NCBI RefSeq assembly: GCF_029407905.1 | Contig: NC_073632.1 | Span: 59,788,464 to 59,852,463, forward strand | DNA length: 64,000 nucleotides | Reading direction: 5' to 3' | Source: Bubalus kerabau | Lineage: Eukaryota; Chordata; Mammalia; Artiodactyla; Bovidae | Shown here: in pieces, positions 11,401 to 21,895 of the stretch | Numbering within the stretch: the first letter of the stretch is position 1 | Layout: the number at the start of each line of letters is the position of its first letter | Translations under genes and position numbers: made by a program | The notes under the pieces: model-generated | Told to the model about the DNA's origin: nothing | Databases searched by the model: none | What the model saw: only the letters and a program-made list of their open reading frames with translations

Positions 11401-12850
11401 TACTACCCCCCTCCTTCAGTTCAGCCAGTGGGTAGCATCTTTGCACTCTCTTCTGCCATGTTCCAGAATACCAATACCTCCCAGCAGGAAGCTTCTACTC
11501 ATGTTTGATCACCTGTGTTTGTGACTGCCACCCAAGGGATGCCCCTTGATTGCTTAGCTCTGGAGACTACAGAGACTTATACTTCTTGGTCTCATGGCAC
11601 TGTAACAATTGGAGTGATAGCGTGGCTGACTACTACTCCCAGGGCACTGCGCAGATAGCAAACTGAAACACACTCCAATCTTTCTGAGGAAAAGGCTTAT
11701 GTGCTTGGCTAGGAGCTTTGGCCTAAGGGGCAGGCTTATGGTTTGGCATATTGTAGGGGCTTAATGAGGGTCTCTAAGATAACAGAGGCTGGTTAATTCA
11801 GTATTTTCACTCTCCCTCTTCCTCACTCCAGATTGCTAGTATCTTACACAAAGAAGTTTATATCCTTCTCTAGTACCCTGATTTTCATGACTTCTAGAAG
11901 GGGCATATCTATATTACCTGGCTCTGGTGGCCAGTGGGGCTTATACTTACATGTCTCACAGGACTATAATCAACACTGAAAGAGTTCTTAAACAACTACC
12001 ACCCCCAGGGCACAACAAAAGGCAACAGTCCCAGGAGCTCAGTCTTTCTGGATAGAGGCTTATTAGCTTAGCATCATAGTTATAGCCTGAAGGGGAGGCT
12101 TCTAATTAAACATACATCTAATAGCCAGTGGTAAACCTTTCCTGAGATGTCAGGTGGTAGGCACTATCCACCCACTCTCCCTCTGCCACAGTCCAGAGTG
12201 TTCACATCTCTCAGAGAGGAGCTATTGTAGCGTTGGTATATCTGGGTCCCTGGCACTTGCAGACACTATTTGAGAGATTCTCCTTGATTGCATGATTCTG
12301 ATGGCCAGGGCACTTGCATTTCAGAGTCCCATGGGACTATAACAATCAAAGAGACAATTTTTGACAGGCTACCATCCCCAGGGCATTGCACAGACAACAG
12401 ACTGAAACACACTCCAGCCTTTCCACCTAAGAGGTCTAGTTGCTACTTCTGGAGCTTCAGTCTTAGGGGCAGGCTTCATGGTTGGCACACACCTAAAATC
12501 TATGGAAGTGCTTTCAGGGTACATAGGGTGGTGAACAGCATCTTTGCACACTTCTTCTGCCTCACTATTGCACTATAGTTCACTGGTATTTCACATAAAA
12601 TAAAGCTTCTGTACCCAATTGGAGCCCTAATTTTTGTGATTGCTGCCCATGGGACACCTTTGGATCACCTGGCTCTGGGGACCAGTGGGGCTTAGCATGT
12701 GGTCCTGCAGAACAGTATATATTTGCATTCTTTAAAAGATGTTGTTTGAGAGTCTGACCTCCAATCAGCCTGAATTTTGGTGGGACATTGTCTGGTGTTG
12801 GCACACCTTCAGCTACTGAAATCTATTAAAAATAAAATCATCTTCTTCGA

Positions 12851-13416
12851 CAATCACAAAAGTTTGGAGACAATCAAAAGCTAGAGCAAGATTAAACAGT
12901 AAGGCCTACATAAGGAAAGCCCTTCAAGACTGGGAGAAGTAGCTCCTTCATTTACTATACAGAAACAAACAGAGGATCAATATAAATGAAAATAAAAGTG
13001 ACAGCCCCTCAGTCATGTCCGACTCTTTGCGACTCCAAGGACTATACAGTCCATGGAATTCTCCAGGCCAGAATACTGGAGCGAGTAGCCTTTCCCTCCT
13101 CTAGGGGATCCTCCTAACTCAGGGATCAAACCCAGGTGTCCTGCATGGCAGGCAGATTCTTTACCTGCTGAGCCACAAGGGAAGCCCAATAAAAATGAGG
13201 CAACAGAGATATGCATTTCAAACAAAGAACAAAATAAACCCTCAAAAAATTAATGAAACAGGGATAAGCAATTTACCTCGTAAAGAGTTAAAAGTAATGA
13301 TCATAAGGATGCTAAACAAACTTGAGAGAAGAATAGATGAACAAAGTGAGAACATCAAAGAAAATATAAGGATGTCACAGAACTTAGTGCAATATCTGAA
13401 CTGAAAAATACAATAA
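12851..13416 (+). mobile_element. L1 ORF1 5' part, SINE-interrupted
   Basis: Follows the 5'UTR. It covers the transition GTTTGGAGACAATCAAAAGC and the ORF1 start region: AACAAAATAAACCCTCAAAAAATTAATG, then GATCATAAGGATGCTAAACAAACTTG, encoding a coiled-coil-like LPRKELKVMIIRMLNKLERR at 13195-13404. A Bov-tA (13002-13187) splits it. The rest of ORF1 and the ORF2 endonuclease are missing, because ORF2 resumes near 13,640 beyond another SINE: an internal deletion. Confidence 0.72.
13002..13187 (-). mobile_element. Bov-tA SINE, antisense, with TSD
   Basis: Minus-strand Bov-tA ending at the right in the tRNA-like head (GAGCCACAAGGGAAGCCC). It is flanked by AATAAAAGTGA (12991-13001) and AATAAAAATGA (13188-13198), an 11-bp TSD with one mismatch, within L1 ORF1. 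Confidence 0.93.
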
Positions 13417-13628
13417 AGTGAAAGTGAAAGTGAAAATGAAGCCACTCAGTCCTGTCCGACTCTTTGCAACCCCATGCACTGTAGCCTACCAGGCTCCTCT
13501 CTGCATGGGATTCTCCAGGCAGGAGTACTGGAGTGGGTTGCCATTTTCCTTCTGCAGGGGATCTTCCGGACCCAGGGATTGAGCCCGGGTCTCCCACATT
13601 CCAGGCAGACGCTTTAACCTCTGGTTCA
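13417..13628 (-). mobile_element. Bov-tA/BovA SINE, antisense
   Basis: Minus-strand SINE with an AGTGAAAGTGAAAGTG tail at the left, the BovA core (CCAGGCAGGAGTACTGGAG) and the tRNA-derived part (GGGTCTCCCACATTCCAGGC). The extreme head is degraded after TTTAACCTCTGG. It sits exactly at the junction where the host L1 jumps from ORF1 to mid-ORF2. Confidence 0.88.
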
Positions 13629-13634
13629 ACAACA

Positions 13635-14626
13635 GAAATGAAAAACAAAATCAAAACATACCTTGAGACAAAAAAAAAATACAACATATCAAAATTTATG
13701 ATGCAGCAAAAGCAGTTCTAAGATGGAAGTGCATAATGATACATGCCTCAAGAAACAAGTAAATAAAAATCTCAAATAAACAATTTCTACAGGCCAAGGA
13801 ACTAGAAAAATAAAACAAAACAAAGCCAAAAATTTGTAGGAGGAAGGAAATAATGAAGATCAGAGCAGATGTAGGTAAAATAGAATATAAAAAGATAATA
13901 GAAAAAAACAATGGAACTAAATGCTTATTCTTTGAAAAAAATAAAATTGACAAAATTTAACTAGATTCATCAAGAATAAAACAGAAATCTCAAATAAAAT
14001 TAGAAATGAAAAAAAGATATTATAACGGCCACAGAAATGTAAAGGATCATAAGAAAACACTATGAGCAATTATATGCCAACAAATTGGAAAACCTTATAG
14101 AAATGTATAAATTCCTAGAAACAACCAACCTTCCAGATTAAATCATGAAAAATGGAATATCTGAACAGATTGGTTACTAGTTATTAAGCTAAATCACTTC
14201 CCAGGTGGTGCTAATGGTAAAGAACCCACCTGCCAATACAGGAGACATAAGAGAACCAGGTTGGATCCCTGAGTTGGGAAGATCCCCTGGAGGAGGGCAT
14301 GGAACACACTCCAGTATTCTTGCCTGGAGGATCTCATGAACAGAGGAGCCTGGTGAGCTACAGTTCTTGGGGTTGAAAAGAGTGGGACACAAACTCTGAA
14401 GCGACTTAGCACAGCACAGCAAATTAAATCAGTAATTAAATAGCCTCCCTACAAACAGAAGTCCAAGACCAAACAGCTTCACTGATGAATTCTACCCAAC
14501 ATTTAAAGATGAATTAGTACTTGTCCTTTTCAAACATTTCCATCATATAGAACAAGATTGAACACTTTCAAGCTTATTTCACAAAGCTAGCATTACTCTG
14601 ATATGAACCTGGTCAAAGATACCACA
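13635..14626 (+). mobile_element. L1 ORF2 fragment, SINE-interrupted
   Basis: Sense ORF2 relic from the end of the endonuclease (ATACCTTGAGAC, GATGCAGCAAAAGCAGTTCTAAG at 13701-13723) into the RT N-terminus (GAACTAAATGCTTATTCTTTG; CCAACAAATTGGAAAACC; CAGCTTCACTGATGAATTC; ATTACTCTGATATGAACCTGG). A Bov-tA occupies 14195-14418. The piece at 14074-14194 was copied in inverted form into the BovB downstream. Many stops and indels. Confidence 0.75.
14195..14418 (+). mobile_element. Bov-tA SINE
   Basis: Sense Bov-tA starting CTTCCCAGGTGGTGCTAATGG and ending AAGCGACTTAGCACAGCAC, inserted in L1 ORF2. Its first 85 bases form part of the source of the inverted copy at 14866-15070, so the SINE insertion came before that event. 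Confidence 0.92.
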
Positions 14627-14674
14627 GGCTTCCCGGATAGTTCAGTTGATAAAGAATCCACCTGTAATGCAAGA
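14626..14674 (+). mobile_element. Bov-tA head, 3' part missing
   Basis: About 49 bases of the tRNA-derived head (GGCTTCCCGGATAGTTCAG, then AAGAATCCACCTGTAATGC). It stops inside the tRNA part and is joined directly to the (TTCAG)n 3' tail of an antisense BovB. The missing SINE remainder is not found at the other end of that BovB. Confidence 0.85.
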
Positions 14675-15905
14675 GTTCAGTTCAGTTCAGTTCAGTTGCT
14701 CAGTTATGTCCTACCCTTTGTGACCCCATGGACTGCAGCACGCCAGGCCTTCCTGTATATCACCAACTCCCGGAGCTTACTCAAACTCACGTCCATTGAG
14801 TCAGTGATGCCATCCAACCATTTCATTCTTTGTTGTCCCCTTCTCCTCCCTCCTTCAATCTTCAATCCCAACCCAGGGATCCAACCCGGTTCTCTTATGT
14901 CTCCTGCATTGGCAGGTGGGTTCTTTACCATTAGCACCACCTGGGAAGTGATTTACTTAATAACTAGTAATTAATCTGTTCAGATATTCCATTTTTCATG
15001 ATTTAATCTGGAAGGTTGGTTGTTTCTAGGAATTTACACATTTCTATAAGGTTTTCCAATTTGTTGGCATCAGTGTCTTTTCCAGTGAGTTGGTTCTTCG
15101 CATCAGGGGGGCCAAAGTATTGGAGTTTCAGCTTCATCATCAGTCCTTCCAATGAACACTCCGGGCTGATCTCCTTTAGGATGGACTGGTTGGATCTCCT
15201 TGCAGTCCAAGGGACTCTCAAGAGTCTTCTACAACACCATAGTTCAAAAAGCACTCAGCTTTCTCTATAGACCAACTCTCACATCCATACATGACTACTG
15301 GAAAAAACATAGCTTCAACTAGACAGACCTTTGTTGGCAATGCCTCTGCTTTTTAATATGTTGTCTGATTGGTCCTAGATTTTCTTCCAAGGAGCAAGCA
15401 GTTTTTAATTTCATGACTGCAGCCATCATCTGCAGTGATTTTGGAGCCCAAGAAAATAAAGTCTATCACTGTTTCTATTGTTTCCCCAACTATTTGCCAT
15501 GAAGTGATGGGACCAGATGCCATGATCTTCGTTTTCTGAATGTTGAGTTATAAGCCAAATTTTTCACTCTCCTCTTTCACTTTCATCAAAAGGTTCTTCA
15601 TTTATTCTTCACTTTCTGCGATAAGGTTGGTGTCATCTGCATATCTGAGATTATTGATATTTCTTACAGCAGTATTGATTCCAGCTTGTGCTTCATCCAG
15701 CCCGGCATTTCACATGAGGTACTCTGCATATAAGTTAAATAAGCAGGGTGACAATGTACAGCCTTGATGTACTCCTTTCCCTATTTGGAACCAGTCTGTT
15801 GTTCCATGTCCAATTTTAACTGTTGCTTATTGACCTGCATACAGATTTATCAGGAGGCAGGTAAGGTGGTCTGTTATTCCCATCTCTTGAAGAATTTTTC
15901 ACAGT
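14675..15905 (-). mobile_element. BovB LINE with a foreign 205-bp block
   Basis: Antisense BovB beginning with TTCAGTTCAGTTCAGTTCAG at 14675. It runs normally to about 14865, is interrupted by a non-BovB block (14866-15070), then resumes at the CATCAGTGTCTTTTCC point of the consensus with only about 6 bases lost. It continues through the RT region (YADD present near 15630) to a truncation near the KLWKIL-equivalent at 15905. Minus-strand frame 15003-15254 carries FELWCCRRLLRVPWTARRSN. Stops and indels make it inactive. Confidence 0.93.
14866..15070 (-). repeat. Inverted templated insertion (copy of 14074-14279)
   Basis: This block is the reverse complement of 14074-14279, which is part L1 ORF2 and part Bov-tA. 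By direct comparison there are six substitutions, all transitions, and one single-base deletion over 206 positions (about 97% identity). Both the source and the copy include the L1/SINE junction. At the right join GCAT is shared by the copied segment and the BovB consensus, a microhomology. The arms are 586 bp apart and inverted. Confidence 0.93.
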
Positions 15906-17237
15906 TTTAATAATATTTGATTGGAACATTAACTAAATTTCATGAGATTTTATGAAAAGTATCAACACACTATTATATTTGTTCATAGTATTCTCTTTTT
16001 AAATATAATTGTGGCACTTTTAATGTTGTAAACTTTTAGGTACTCAAATTCATCACTTCCATGCTTTAGGATTTCTCAAGCCTTTAAAACTATTTATCAA
16101 TATTTTTTAAATGTTCATTTCATTTATAATCCATGAAACTTATTTTGATAAATAATAAAAAGTAAAGTTATAATTTGTTTTTAAGAATGGATGTCCTAGC
16201 TTTTTCATGCATTTTTGTAAAATACTATGTAGTGAAGACACATGGAAATAAACACTCAATAAGCAGTAGTTTTGAGAATAATAGTAGCATCCAATGTTAA
16301 GAAATATTATCCAAAACTTGGGAATAAAGCAAAGGAAAGAATGCATGTTCTTTCAATGTCAAGATAATGCACTTAATAACAGGCCTACCCATGGAGTATT
16401 TAATTCACAAGAGGACTGTAACTTTCTTAGATACATTATTTACTATTAAGCAGGACTTAGGTTCTGAAATTACATGTTAATTTATAAATACCTTAGGGTG
16501 GTGAACTAATTGACTTTTATCCTAAAAGATTCATATGGTTATCATGAAAGGTTATCATTTTACTACCATCTAGGACTTTAAGCAATTTTGCATATAATCT
16601 CACAATTTTATTCCAGTATCTTTCCTTCAAACCATAGTATATAATCAGTTCCTTAAATAGTATTTAAACAGGTTTTATATCTCACTTGTTCCTTCATTAC
16701 AGATATAAATAGGCAAGTACATCTTTGACATATATTCCTCTAGATATACGTGACAGTCTTGACTATATAACATTTATGACTTTTTACAAATTAGCTTTTA
16801 TGTGTCTATATAAAAAATCTCTAAAGCCAAGTATTTTAACAAAATTTATTCTTTATTTTTATTCTTTTTTTCTATTTAGTTTATGATTCTCATTGTTAGT
16901 ACTTATCTTTTAAATTCTGCTTTGCTAATTGTATTGTCTTTAAATATATCTTCTCATGTGATTTGAAATATTTTCGAACATATTTCAAACTTAAATTTAT
17001 CTAATTTTAAACTTCATAAATAAATGTAAGCTCAGTACATTATCATAATTTTAAAATGCTCTTCCCTGCCAATTGGTCCATCCCCACCTCACTCCACTTA
17101 ATCTCTTGTAATGTAGTCTGGGATTTTAGACCCAGATTTCAAGATTGCATTATTATTTTCATGTATATGGTTTCATTCAAGAATAATTCTCCATTACCAT
17201 TTGGTCACCACAATTAAAACAATGTTAATTAAAAATA
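15906..17237. other. Unique AT-rich sequence
   Basis: No gene or nameable repeat is seen. A minus-strand frame at 16140-16346 has no recognisable feature. Confidence 0.55.
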
Positions 17238-17428
17238 CTAGGCTAGGAACTATGTAGGACACAAAATATATTATTTGATCACTAAATTACCTTCTGAGAT
17301 TGGTTCCATTAATATCTCAGTTTATGAAAAAGTAATGTGAGGCTTAGAGAAAGTAAGTGCCCAAGGTCATAAATTTCTAACTGGTCCCATAAAGTGAATC
17401 TCAATTTGTCTTCCCAGAACATGTGCTC
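17238..17428 (+). mobile_element. MIR SINE
   Basis: An old mammalian-wide SINE, recognisable by order: CTAGGCTAGGAACTATGTAGG, ATATATTATTTGATC, then the core TATGAAAAAGTAATGTGAGGC, TTAGAGAAAGTAAGTGCCC, AAGGTCATAAATTTCTAAC and ACATGTGCTCC. It is much more diverged than the ruminant SINEs, as expected of its age. Confidence 0.75.
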
Positions 17429-18205
17429 CAAACCAATGTGTAAATTTAGTTTTCAGTTTAGCTTCAACTATGTGTTTATTTTTTCAATACTCATAATCAG
17501 ACATTATCTTCATATTCCCCAAATTTTAGTTTTGAATTTTTTTCATCATTCAGTTAGCTGAAATATATCATCAAGATTATTTTTTGAAAAGGATTTTTTC
17601 CCTTTAAATTTCCTAAATTTTAAAATTCTTGAAATATTTTTAAAGATACTACTTATAAAAGTCTCTATTTCTATTTTCTCCTAATTTAATGGCATTTCAA
17701 TGGTATAAAAATTATACATCATATTTTAACCCTTTAAATTCAGTAACCACCTCTCATGTCATGTTATAGACAGAAATATGAGATAGCAATTTTTGAGCAT
17801 TTTCTGTTTTATATTTTAACTAAGTACTAATGAGTAAGTTAAAGAAATAAAATTAATATCTGGTAATTACAGTTCTCAAACTATATCTAGAATATGCATC
17901 TCTTTTTACCTATTTTGTATATTATACAATGAATCCTTATGCCATGAATAACTGTCTTTTTATAGCTATGAAAAGTTTTCTTCAAGTATGCCTTTGATTA
18001 CCGGTTCTGTTCCATTTGTTTTACAATGTTTCCTATAAATTGTCCTTTAACTTCCCACTCATTCAAATACAACTTACATGTTTTAATTCTTTGCCATTTT
18101 TGTTTGACTACAAAACAAATTCTCCAATGCATCTTAATTTCCATGGATAGGCTATTTTTCCACTGGACCTGAGCTGTTTGCTTGATTTTTCTTGTTTGTA
18201 TGCTT
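17429..18205. other. Unique AT-rich sequence
   Basis: No gene or nameable repeat is seen between the MIR and the BovB tail. Confidence 0.5.
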
Positions 18206-18560
18206 GTTCAGTTCAGTTCAGTTCAGTCGCTCAGTGGTGTCCGACTCTTTGAGACCTCATGAAACCCAACACGTAGGCCTCCCTGTCCATCACCAACTCC
18301 CAGAGTTTACCCAAACTCACGTCCATTGAGTCAGAGATGCCATCCAATCGTCTCATCCTCTGTCATCCCCTTCCCCTCCTGCCCTCAATCTTTCCCAGAA
18401 TCAGGGTCTCTTCAAATGAGTCAGCTCTTCAAATCCGGTGGCCAAAATACTGGAGTTCAGCTTCAACATCGGTACTTCCAATGAACACCCAGGAATGATC
18501 TTTAGGATGGACTGTTTGGATCTCCTTGCAGTCCAAGGGACTCTCAAGAGTCTTCTCCAA

Positions 18561-18832
18561 CTGCTGCTGCTAAGTCACTTCAGTCGTGTCTGACTCTGTG
18601 CGACCCCATAGACGGCAGCCTACCAGGTTCCCCTGTCCCTGGGATTTTCCAGGCAAGAATGCTGGAGTGGGTTGCCATTTCCTTCTCCAATGCATGAAAG
18701 TGAAAAGTGAAAGTGAAGTTGCCAGTTGTGTCTGACTCTTCGTGACCCCATGGACTGCAGCCTACCAGGCTCCTCTGTCCATGGGATTTTCCAGGCAAGA
18801 GTACTGGAGTGGGGTGCCATTGCCTTCTCCCA
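18561..18832 (-). mobile_element. Bov-A2 SINE nested in BovB, with TSD
   Basis: Minus-strand dimeric Bov-A2 with (CTG)n tail at the left (CTGCTGCTGCTAAGTCAC) and GGAGAAGGCAATGGC on the minus strand at the right. A perfect 10-bp TSD, TCTTCTCCAA, lies at 18551-18560 and 18833-18842, and removing the SINE restores the BovB sequence. This dates the SINE after the BovB. Confidence 0.96.
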
Positions 18833-18999
18833 TCTTCTCCAACACCATAGTTCAAAAGCATCAATTCTTTGGCGCTCAGCTTTCTTTATAGTCCAACTCT
18901 CACATCCCTACATGACTACTGGAAAAACCATAGCCTTGACTAGATGGACTTTGTTGGCAAAGTAACGTCTCTGTTTTTTAATATGCTGTCTAGGTTGGT

Positions 19000-20025
19000 C
19001 ATAACTTTCCTTCCAAGGAGTAAGTGTCTTTTAATTTCATGGCTGCAGTCACCATCTACAGTGATTTTGAAGCACCCCACACCCACACCCAAAATTAAGT
19101 CTGTCACTGTTTCCCCATCTATTTGCCATGAAGTAACAGGACCGGATTCCATGATCTTAGTTTTCTGAATGTTGAGCTTTAAGCCAACTTTTTCACTCTT
19201 CTCTTTCACTTTCATCAAAGGCTCTTTAGTTCCTCTTCACTTTCTGCCATAAGGGTGGTGTCATCTGCATATCTCAGGTTATTGACATTTCTCCCGGCAA
19301 TCTTGATTCCAGCTTGTGCTTCATCCAGCCCAGCGTTTCTCATGATGTACTCTGCATATAATTAAACAAGCAGGGTGACAATATACAGCCTTGACGTACT
19401 CCTTTTCCTATTTGGAACTAGTCTGTTGTTCCATATTTGGTTCTAACTATTGCTTCCTGACATGCATACAGATTTCTCAAGAGGCTGGTCAGGTGGTCTG
19501 GTAATCTCTTTCAGAATTTTCCACAGTTTATTGTGATCCACACAGTCAAAGGCTTTGGCATAGTCTATAAAGCAGAAATAGATGTTTTTCTGGAACTCTC
19601 TTGCTTTCTTGATGATCCAGAGGATGTTGGCAATTTGATCTCTGGTTCCTGTGCCTTTTCTAAAACCAGCTTGAACATCTGGAAGTTCATGGTTCATGTA
19701 CTGTTGAAGCCTGGCTTGGAGAATTTTGAGCATTACTTTACTAGTGTGTGAGATGAGTGCAATTGTACATTAGTTTGAGCACTCTTTGGCTTTGCCTTTC
19801 TTTGGGACTAGAATGAACACTGATTTTTTTCCAGTCCTGTGGCCACTGCTGAGTTTTCCAAATTTGCTGGCATATTGAGAGCAGCACTTTCATGGCATCA
19901 TATTTTAGGATTTGAAATAGCTCAACTGGAATTCCATCACCTCCACTAGCTTTGTTTGTAGTGATGCTTCCTAAGGCCTGCTTGACTTCACATTCCAGGA
20001 TATCTGGTTCTAGGTCAGTGATCAC
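19000..20025 (-). pseudogene. BovB reverse transcriptase relic
   Basis: Decayed RT of the BovB at 18.2-21.3 kb. Visible parts on the minus strand are PDILECEVKQALGSITTNKA and GIPVELFQILKYDAMKVL (19741-20025), VQAGFRKGTGTRDQIANILW and FIDYAKAFDCVDHNKLWKIL (19443-19733), and the YADD metal-binding box (19260-19271). The two aspartates of YADD and the aspartate in IDYAKAFD are present, but frameshifts at about 19735 and 19490 separate the blocks. In a live element this enzyme would make cDNA on nicked genomic DNA by target-primed reverse transcription. Confidence 0.9.
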
Positions 20026-20540
20026 ACCATCATGATTATCTGGGTCATGATCTTTTTTGTACGGTTATTCTGTGTATTCTTGCCACATCCTCTTAACACC
20101 TTCTGCTTCTGTTAGGTCCATACCATTTCTGTCCTTTATTGAGCCCACCTTTGCATGAAATATTCCCTTGGTATCTCTAATATTCTTGAAGAGATCTGTA
20201 GTCTTTCCCATTCTGTTGTTTTCCTCTATTTCTTTGTATTGATCACTGAGGAAGGTTTTCTTATCTCTCCTTGCTATTCTTTGGAATTCTGCATTCAAAT
20301 GGGTATATCTTTCCTTTTCTACTTTGCTTTTCACTTCTCTTCTTTTCACAGCTATTTGTAAGGCCTCCCCAGACAGCCATTTTGCTATTTTGCATTTCTT
20401 TTTCTTGGTTATGGTCTTGATCCCTGTCTCCTGTAAAATGTCACAAACCTCCATCCATAGTTCATCAGGCACTTTGTCTATCAGATCTAGTCCCTTAAAT
20501 CTATTTCTCACTTCAACTGTATAATCATATGGGGTTTGAT

Positions 20541-21240
20541 TCAGGTCATACCTGAATGGTCTAGTGGTTTTCCCACTCTCTTCAGTTTCAGTCTGAATTT
20601 GGCAATAAGGTATTCATGATCTGAGCCACAGTCAGCTCCAGGTCTTGTTTTTGCTGACTGTATAGAGCTTCTCCATCTTTGGCTGCAAAGAATATAATCT
20701 GATTTCGGTGTTGACCATCTGCTGATGTCCATGTGTAGAATCTTCTCTTGTGTTGTTGGAAGAGGGTGTTTGCTATGACCAGTGTGTTCTCTTGGCAAAA
20801 CTCTATTAGCCTTTGCCCTGCTTCATTCTGTACTCCCAGGCCAAATTTGCCTGTTATTCCAGGTGTTTCTTGACTTCCTACTTTTGCATCCCAGTCCCCT
20901 ATAATGAAAAGGACATCTTTTTTGGGTGTTAGTTCTAAAAGGTCTTGTAGGTCTTCAGAGAACCATTCAACTTCAGCTTCTTCAGCGTTACTGGTCAGGG
21001 AATAGACTTGGATTACCATAATATTGAATGGTTTGCCTTGGAAATGAACAGAGATCATTCTGTCGTTTTTGAGATTGCATCCAAGTACTGCATTTCAGAC
21101 TCTTTTGTTGACTATGATGGCTACTCCATTTCTTCTAAGGGATTCTTGCCCACAGTAATAGATATAATGGTCATCTGAGTTAAATTCACCCATTCCAGTC
21201 CATCTTAGTTCGCTGATTCCTAGAATGTCAATGTTCACTC
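20541..21240 (-). pseudogene. BovB APE-type endonuclease relic
   Basis: N-terminal endonuclease of the same BovB. The frame 20588-21058 reads MISVHFQGKPFNIMVIQVYS, then DVLFIIGDWDAKVGSQETPG, then ENTLVIANTLFQQHKRRFYT. The GDWN motif of this endonuclease group reads GDWD (20883-20899), a change at the residue that helps bind the phosphate and metal. A four-base deletion near 20698-20702 shifts the frame, so the terminal GADCGSDHE box, holding the catalytic Asp and His, lies in another frame (20541-20798). The enzyme would nick target DNA; this copy cannot. Confidence 0.88.
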
Positions 21241-21483
21241 TTTCCATCTCCTGTTTGACCACTTCCAATTTGCCTTGTAATATTATGTGCTTATAATATT
21301 ATTTTTGTGTCTGGTATAAAGATAGAACCAGAATACTTTTCTAAAATTATAGGCATTGTGGATTTTTCTTTGTCCCATTTTGTAGATGAAGGCTGAATCA
21401 ATAATTTGAAGGAAGCAGACCCTGGTTCAAAAATAAGCAAGCAAATAAGAGCAAATAGTATGACTTTATTTATTTATTTTTTT

Positions 21484-21590
21484 AAGTAATGTCTCTGCTT
21501 TTTATTTTATTTTATTTTATTTTTATTTATTTTTTTTTACATTTTTTTTTAAATTTTATTTTATTTTTAAACTTTACACAACTGTAGGCA
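21484..21590 (-). repeat. BovB micro-fragment, (TTTTA)n and L1 end
   Basis: 21484-21502 matches an internal BovB antisense block (AAGTAATGTCTCTGCTTTT). It is followed by a (TTTTA)n low-complexity run and then AATTTTATTTTATTTTTAAAC and TTTACACAACTGTA, resembling the antisense 3' terminus of a ruminant L1. So it looks like a very short L1 3' end in minus orientation next to a stray BovB scrap. Confidence 0.55.
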
Positions 21591-21848
21591 AATGGTATAG
21601 GCTTATATGAAGAGCAGGTAATGATGTGCATTTAATGATTACAGACTACAACAAAAAGCAGTATTTTAAAAATTAGAATGATACTGAAAGTATCACTGAT
21701 ACATCATGATACATGTAGAATGTTTTTATGAATCAGACTCAACAAGTTAATTTTTTGTTTCATATACCATGCCTATTTCTACATAACTGTATTCAAATAT
21801 TGATGATAATAATAATGGATGAAAGAAGGAGAGGAGGCCAAAGAAGGT

Positions 21849-21875
<27 letters not shown>
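21849..21875. repeat. (AC)n microsatellite
   Basis: An uninterrupted dinucleotide run of about 27 bases, likely length-polymorphic. Confidence 0.95.
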
Positions 21876-21879
<4 letters not shown>

Positions 21880-21895
21880 TATGTAGCCATATGTA

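Larger units (their letters stand above)
9681..12850 (+). mobile_element. L1 5'UTR with tandem monomers
   Basis: Sense 5'UTR of an older L1 (L1M-like), beginning near TTCAAGATGACAGAAAAATCC. Typical blocks are AAAACATCTGGCTTTGACAACCAGTGG (9985-10011) and TCTCCAGGGACAGAAGCTGG. After an inserted BovB (10250-11126) and a pyrimidine-rich tract, 11.5-12.7 kb holds at least three tandem units of about 365-400 bp. Each carries CTACCACCCCCAGGGCAC-like, ACTGAAACACACTCCAGCCT-like and CATGGGACTATAACAATC-like blocks. This region carries the promoter in such L1s; whether any activity remains cannot be judged here. The open frames in it are not genes. Confidence 0.75.
18206..21281 (-). mobile_element. BovB LINE, longest copy in the window
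   Basis: Antisense BovB from a (TTCAG)n 3' tail at 18206 to the N-terminal endonuclease region at 21281, about 2.8 kb once the nested Bov-A2 (18561-18832) is removed, so it is only modestly 5'-truncated against a family length of about 3.2 kb. Going 5' to 3' on the minus strand it carries the APE-type endonuclease, a linker rich in K/R (20065-20511), RT with IDYAKAFDCVDHNKLW and YADD (19260-19271), and the C-terminal cysteine/tryptophan-rich block. The frame is broken many times, so the copy is dead. Both ends were set by the last recognisable BovB base; no convincing TSD was found. Confidence 0.95.

Noticed and set aside
11106..11524. K/E-rich and F/S-rich frames on opposite strands
   Set aside because: Composition artefacts of the pyrimidine-rich tract in the L1 5'UTR.
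20065..20511. 148-codon K/R-rich minus-strand frame as a novel DNA-binding protein
   Set aside because: It is the linker between endonuclease and RT of the BovB at 18.2-21.3 kb, in the expected order and orientation.
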